From contig NZ_RWKV01000015.1 of NCBI RefSeq assembly GCF_003993795.1, positions 248,001 to 312,000 on the forward strand: a stretch of 64,000 nt of DNA. Reading direction: 5' to 3'. Of this stretch, positions 60,438 through 64,000 are shown piece by piece; position 1 is the stretch's first letter; each line of letters begins with the position of its first letter. The position numbers and the translations under genes are program-made. Origin of the DNA: Aquabacter cavernae (GTDB lineage Bacteria > Pseudomonadota > Alphaproteobacteria > Rhizobiales > Xanthobacteraceae). The notes below the pieces were generated by a model. The model did no database searches. It was not told where the DNA came from and saw nothing but the letters and a program-made list of their open reading frames with translations.

Positions 60438-61951
60438 GCAGCAATCATCTCTTCGCCGCCATCCGCGCGGCCATTCCCGCCCTCGACGCGCCGCTGGTGA
60501 CCCATCCGGACGGCGGCATGGAGACCTATGCCGACGCGCTGGCCGCTTCCGGGCGCCTCGCCAACCTTCTGGTGGCGCGCGGCGTGAAGCCCGGCGACCG
60601 GGTGGCCGTGCAGGTGGACAAGTCCTGGACGGCGCTGGTGGTCTATCTGGCGGCGGTGCGGGCGGGCGCGGTCTACCTGCCGCTCAACACCGCCTATACG
60701 CTGGCGGAGGTGGAATATTTCCTCTCCGACGCCGAGCCCACTTTGTTCCTGTGCCGGCCCGAGATCGAGCCGGAGGCCCGCGCCCTTGCCACGCGCCTCG
60801 GCGTTCCCTGCGTGGAGACGCTGGGCGCGGACGGGACGGGGTCGCTGACGCGGGCCGCCGCCGACCTGCCGGAGGCGTTCGAGGACGTGCCGCGCGGCGC
60901 GGACGATCTGGCCGGGATCCTCTACACGTCGGGCACCACCGGGCGCGCCAAGGGCGCCATGCTGAGCCACGACAATCTTCTCTCCAATGCCCTCACTTTG
61001 CGGGACTATTGGCGCTTCACGCGGGACGACGTGCTGATCCACGCGCTGCCCATCTTCCATACGCACGGCCTGTTCGTGGCCACCAATGTCATCCTGCTGG
61101 CCGGCGCGCGGATGATCTTCTGCCCGAAGTTCGACGCGCGGGAATGCCTGTCCCTGATGCCCCAGGCCAGCAGCCTCATGGGCGTGCCCACCTTCTACAC
61201 GCGCCTCCTGGACCAGCCGGGACTCACGCGGGAGGCCACCGCCCATGTGCGCCTGTTCGTCTCCGGCTCCGCCCCGCTCCTCGCCGAGACCCACCGCGCC
61301 TTCCGCGAGCGCACGGGCCAGGCGATCCTGGAGCGTTACGGCATGACCGAGACCGGCATGAACACCTCCAACCCCTATGACGGCGACCGCCGCGCGGGCA
61401 CGGTGGGCTTCCCCCTGCCCGGCATCGACCTGCGCATCACCCATGCGGAGACCGGCGCCGTGCTCGGCACCGACGAGATCGGCATGATCGAGGTGAAGGG
61501 GCCGAACGTGTTCAAGGGCTATTGGCGCATGCCCGAGAAGACCGCCTCCGAATTCCATGACGGCTTCTTCATCACCGGCGACCTCGGCAAGGTGGACGGC
61601 ACGGGCTATGTCCAGATCGTCGGGCGCGGCAAGGACCTCGTCATCACCGGCGGGTTCAACGTCTATCCGAAGGAAGTGGAAACCGAGATCGACGCCTTGC
61701 CCGGCGTGGTGGAGAGCGCGGTGATCGGCCTGCCCCACAAGGATTTCGGCGAGGGCGTCACCGCCGTGGTGGTGATGGCGAAGGGCGCCACGCTCACGGA
61801 AGCCGACATCCACGCCAGGCTTGAGGAGCGCCTCGCCAAGTTCAAGCTGCCCAAGCATGTGATCTTCGTGGACGAACTGCCGCGCAACACCATGGGCAAG
61901 GTGCAGAAGAACGTGCTGCGCGACACCTATAAGGATCTCTACGCGGGATAG
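60434..61951 (+). CDS. matB: Malonyl-CoA synthetase (acyl-adenylating)
   Basis: The 505-residue protein is an ANL-superfamily ligase: A3 core YTSGTTGRAKGAMLSHDN, GVPTFYTRLLDQPG, FVSGSAPL, ERYGMTETGMNTSNPYDG, GDLGKVDGTGYVQIVGRGKD, VITGGFNVYPKEVE and the C-terminal catalytic Lys in NTMGKVQKNVLR. Together with matA the pathway runs malonate to malonyl-CoA to acetyl-CoA. Rhizobial MatB shows the RMPEKTASEF segment seen here. The gene ends 6 bp before the convergent transglutaminase gene. Confidence 0.94.
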   Translation: MSSNHLFAAIRAAIPALDAPLVTHPDGGMETYADALAASGRLANLLVARGVKPGDRVAVQVDKSWTALVVYLAAVRAGAVYLPLNTAYTLAEVEYFLSDAEPTLFLCRPEIEPEARALATRLGVPCVETLGADGTGSLTRAAADLPEAFEDVPRGADDLAGILYTSGTTGRAKGAMLSHDNLLSNALTLRDYWRFTRDDVLIHALPIFHTHGLFVATNVILLAGARMIFCPKFDARECLSLMPQASSLMGVPTFYTRLLDQPGLTREATAHVRLFVSGSAPLLAETHRAFRERTGQAILERYGMTETGMNTSNPYDGDRRAGTVGFPLPGIDLRITHAETGAVLGTDEIGMIEVKGPNVFKGYWRMPEKTASEFHDGFFITGDLGKVDGTGYVQIVGRGKDLVITGGFNVYPKEVETEIDALPGVVESAVIGLPHKDFGEGVTAVVVMAKGATLTEADIHARLEERLAKFKLPKHVIFVDELPRNTMGKVQKNVLRDTYKDLYAG

Positions 61952-61957
61952 CGCGCG

Positions 61958-62866
61958 TCAGGAGGCCGGGGCTTCCGCCTGCGGGCGCTCCACGGGGATC
62001 ACGTCCACGCCCACGGCGAGCATGTGGTCGCCCGAGGCGACGATGACGCCGTCCACCGGCGATACGTCCGCATAATCGCGGCCCACGGCGAGGATGATGT
62101 GGTCCTCGCCCACCGGAATGGCATTGGTGGGGTCGAGGCCGATCCAGCCCGCCTGCGCCCCGCACCACACATCCACCCAGGCATGGGTCGCATCCGCACC
62201 CGCCAGCCGCTGCTGGCCGGGCGGGGGCACGGTGCGCAGATAGCCCGACACATAGCGGGCGGGGATGCCGATGCCCCGCAGTCCGGCGATCATCACATGG
62301 GCGAAGTCCTGGCACACGCCGCGCTTCGCCGCGAAGGCCTCGGAGGGCAAAGTCGTCACGTCGGTGGCGCCCGGCTGGTAGACGAAGCCGTCCTTGATGC
62401 GCTGCATCACCTCCAGCGCGGCGACCAGCACCGGGCGATCCGGCGGGCAGCTTTCCGCCACCCAGTCCGTGATGACCGGATCGAAGGGAACGGAGCGCGT
62501 CGGGAACAGGCCATGCACCGGGGACGCGGGCGACAGGTCGAAGGAGCCCAGGGCCTCTTCGCGCACGGCATCCACGATGGGGGTGGTTTCGGGGTCCGGC
62601 AGCGGCAGCGGGTGCACGTCGATGCGCGCCCGCATGGAGATTTCCAGCCGCTCATGGGGCGTGTCGAACGTCACGTAGCAGATGGCGTTGCCGAAGAAGT
62701 CCTCGGCATGCTCGATCTCGCTGGGTGGCGGCTTGGTGTCGAGCATGTGGGCGATCACATGCTGGTGCACCCCCTGGTCCACCGGCGTCATGCGCAGCAC
62801 CTGGCGCGCGGCGCGCACCGGGGCGCCATAGGTGTAGGTGGTGGTCTGGCGGATGTCGTAGAGCAT
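61958..62866 (-). CDS. Transglutaminase-like protein with bacterial N-terminal domain
   Basis: The 302-residue cytoplasmic protein begins LYDIRQTTTYTYGAPVRAAR, the bacterial transglutaminase N-domain, and has the core triad Cys-His-Asp in KRGVCQDFAHV, DATHAWVDVW and GLDPTNAIP. Such proteins are regularly encoded beside alpha-E/ATP-grasp proteins, as here, in what is thought to be a peptide or small amide metabolism module; no substrate is proven. Its ATG lies 4 bp from the edge of repeat copy B. Confidence 0.9.
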   Translation of the reverse strand: MLYDIRQTTTYTYGAPVRAARQVLRMTPVDQGVHQHVIAHMLDTKPPPSEIEHAEDFFGNAICYVTFDTPHERLEISMRARIDVHPLPLPDPETTPIVDAVREEALGSFDLSPASPVHGLFPTRSVPFDPVITDWVAESCPPDRPVLVAALEVMQRIKDGFVYQPGATDVTTLPSEAFAAKRGVCQDFAHVMIAGLRGIGIPARYVSGYLRTVPPPGQQRLAGADATHAWVDVWCGAQAGWIGLDPTNAIPVGEDHIILAVGRDYADVSPVDGVIVASGDHMLAVGVDVIPVERPQAEAPAS

Positions 62867-62870
62867 GCCC

Positions 62871-62974
62871 TAGAGCGTTTCCGAGAGAAGTGGGAAGCGG
62901 TTCGCGTGACGGAAACGCGATAAATAAAGAGATAGAGCGTTTCAGCGTTTCCGTGAAACACTGAAACGCCCTAG
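62871..62974 (+). repeat. Dispersed ~100-bp repeat, copy B
   Basis: This block fills the gap between the transglutaminase gene and the alpha-E gene and is the inverted counterpart of 58071-58169. It is flanked by CTAG-type edges (CCCTAGAG left, GCCCTAG right) and contains the palindrome GCGTTTCAG...CTGAAACGC (62937-62968). Two half units, each opening TAGAGCGTTTC, begin at 62871 and 62933. The right edge provides part of the alpha-E stop codon. Confidence 0.85.
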
Positions 62975-64000
62975 CCCTGCCCGGGCCAGAAATCGGACGC
63001 CGATTCCTGGATGAAATAATGGGCGGAGACCTCGTCCGACAGCAGCATCAGGTCGTTCTCCAGCGCGTCGAAATCCGCGAGGTCGAAGCTGTCCGCATTG
63101 GAGGCGGTGAGGTCCGCCTGCATGCGCGCGACGATCCGCTCGGAGAAAGGCGGCGGCTCGTCCGGGTCGCGGCCGGGCAGCACCTTCAGGTGCGCCGCCA
63201 TGCGCGCCACCTGGAAGGCGAAGGAGCGGGGATTGTCCGGGTCCAGCAGGACGAGGTCCAGCACCGGCCCGCGCGCCTCCATCATCACATAGCGGCTGCG
63301 ATAGGTGATCTGGCTGTCCGACAATTGCAGCAGCGCGTTCAGCGCGCCCTGGGGGGCGCCCGGCTCGCCGAAGGTGCGCACGAAGCGCATGAGGGCGATG
63401 GAGCGCTCGATGCGCCGCCCCATCTCCAGGAAGCGCCAGCCGGTCAGCCGGTTCATGTTCTCGCTGGCGAGGCCCGAAAAGGCCGCGACGATGCGCAGCG
63501 CCGAATCCGCCCGCTCATGGGCATCCGCCTCCGTGGGCGAGGCGGGCACGGGCGCATCCACGCAGGCTTCAAGGTCCACCAGCGCGCGCCAGGCATCGGG
63601 CGAGAAACGGTCGCGGATCACCGAGGCGGCGGCGCGCGCATTCTTCACCAGTTGCGGCAGCGCGCCGGGCAGGTCATGGCGGGTGAGCGCGGCCACCGCA
63701 TAGCGCCCGGGCGTCGCGCGGGCGAGGTCGCGGGGCATGGCGCCCCAGGAGGACAGGAGGGTGAGAAGCCGCGTCACCAGCGGACTGGACGCGGGCTCGG
63801 TCTCCGAGAGGCGCCCCACCAGCACGCGCACGAGCCGCAAGGTCGCCTCGGCCCGCTCCAGATAGCGGCCGAGCCAGAAGAGATTGTCCGCCGCGCGGCT
63901 CGGCAGGGTGCCGGAGGAGCGGCGCACCCGCACATTCTCCGCGGTGGGCAGCAAGGTGGTGCCCGCCACGTCGCCGTCCGCCAGCACCCAGACATCCGCC
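62971..64000 (-). CDS. Circularly permuted ATP-grasp/alpha-E fusion protein, N-terminus beyond the window
   Basis: About 342 C-terminal residues are visible; the frame is open to the right edge. The first ~25 residues (WVLADGDVAGTTLLPTAENV) look like the end of a circularly permuted ATP-grasp domain, and the remainder is an alpha-E domain: SRAADNLFWLGRYLERAEAT, MNRLTGWRFLEMGRRIERSI, DSQITYRSRYVM, LLDPDNPRSFAFQ. Full-length fusions run about 800-850 residues. The pair with the transglutaminase is a common module of unknown product. The TAG stop lies at the edge of repeat copy B. Confidence 0.88.
   Translation of the reverse strand, partial: ADVWVLADGDVAGTTLLPTAENVRVRRSSGTLPSRAADNLFWLGRYLERAEATLRLVRVLVGRLSETEPASSPLVTRLLTLLSSWGAMPRDLARATPGRYAVAALTRHDLPGALPQLVKNARAAASVIRDRFSPDAWRALVDLEACVDAPVPASPTEADAHERADSALRIVAAFSGLASENMNRLTGWRFLEMGRRIERSIALMRFVRTFGEPGAPQGALNALLQLSDSQITYRSRYVMMEARGPVLDLVLLDPDNPRSFAFQVARMAAHLKVLPGRDPDEPPPFSERIVARMQADLTASNADSFDLADFDALENDLMLLSDEVSAHYFIQESASDFWPGQG

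Noticed and set aside
1-64000. CRISPR array, tRNA/rRNA genes, prophage
   Set aside because: No regularly spaced repeats, cloverleaf sequences, rRNA signatures or phage structural genes were seen.

Overview
The window is high-GC DNA from an alphaproteobacterium of the order Hyphomicrobiales (Rhizobiales). The evidence is a flagellar locus with rhizobial-type parts: MotB/MotC/MotE motor accessories, FlaF and FlbT, DUF1217 and DUF6468 proteins, and a stand-alone transglycosylase next to FliK. The che order (MCP, cheA-cheW-cheY-cheB-cheR) directly follows the flagellar genes, and there is a matR/matAB malonate locus. A Xanthobacteraceae host (Xanthobacter, Azorhizobium or a relative) is my best inference; no rRNA gene is present to confirm it.

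Layout. 1-5747: the partial end of an RgpF-like polysaccharide gene (left edge), a nitroreductase, a secreted protein of unknown function and a large autotransporter. 5873-11218: an iron-uptake unit on the minus strand (fecI-like ECF sigma factor, fecR-like regulator, TonB-dependent siderophore receptor with an STN domain, PepSY membrane protein). 11219-12421: a gene-poor, partly AT-rich stretch ending in a decayed 445-bp IS5-family element that sits inside the stop codon of the next gene.

12421-47802 is one large flagellar locus. Minus strand: transglycosylase, fliK, motC, motB, fliH, fliF, then fliC, then fliP-fliL-flgH-motE-flgI-flgA-flgG-fliE-flgC-flgB, an unknown gene, flhB-fliG-fliN-DUF6468-fliM-motA. 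Plus strand, divergent from 34491: DUF1217-flgF-fliI, flgE-flgK-flgL-flaF-flbT-flgD-fliQ-flhA-fliR, a FliJ candidate, a FlgJ-like rod-binding protein, a FlgN-like chaperone and a FliL-like membrane protein of unknown function. Many stop and start codons overlap by 4 bp, which indicates translational coupling. No flagellar master regulator is visible.

47819-55409 is the chemotaxis operon: one MCP, a hybrid CheA with two CheW-like domains and a receiver, then CheW, CheY, CheB and CheR, closed by a convincing terminator. Convergent to it is a receiver-plus-GAF protein with no output domain (55458-57473).

57726-64000: a broken C-terminal piece of a GMC oxidoreductase ending at an IS5-like terminus, a dispersed repeat that supplies the C-terminal tail of MatR, the malonate locus (matR divergent from malonyl-CoA decarboxylase and malonyl-CoA synthetase), a transglutaminase-like protein, a second inverted copy of the repeat, and the C-terminal part of a circularly permuted ATP-grasp/alpha-E protein leaving the right edge. 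No tRNA, rRNA, CRISPR array or prophage was seen.
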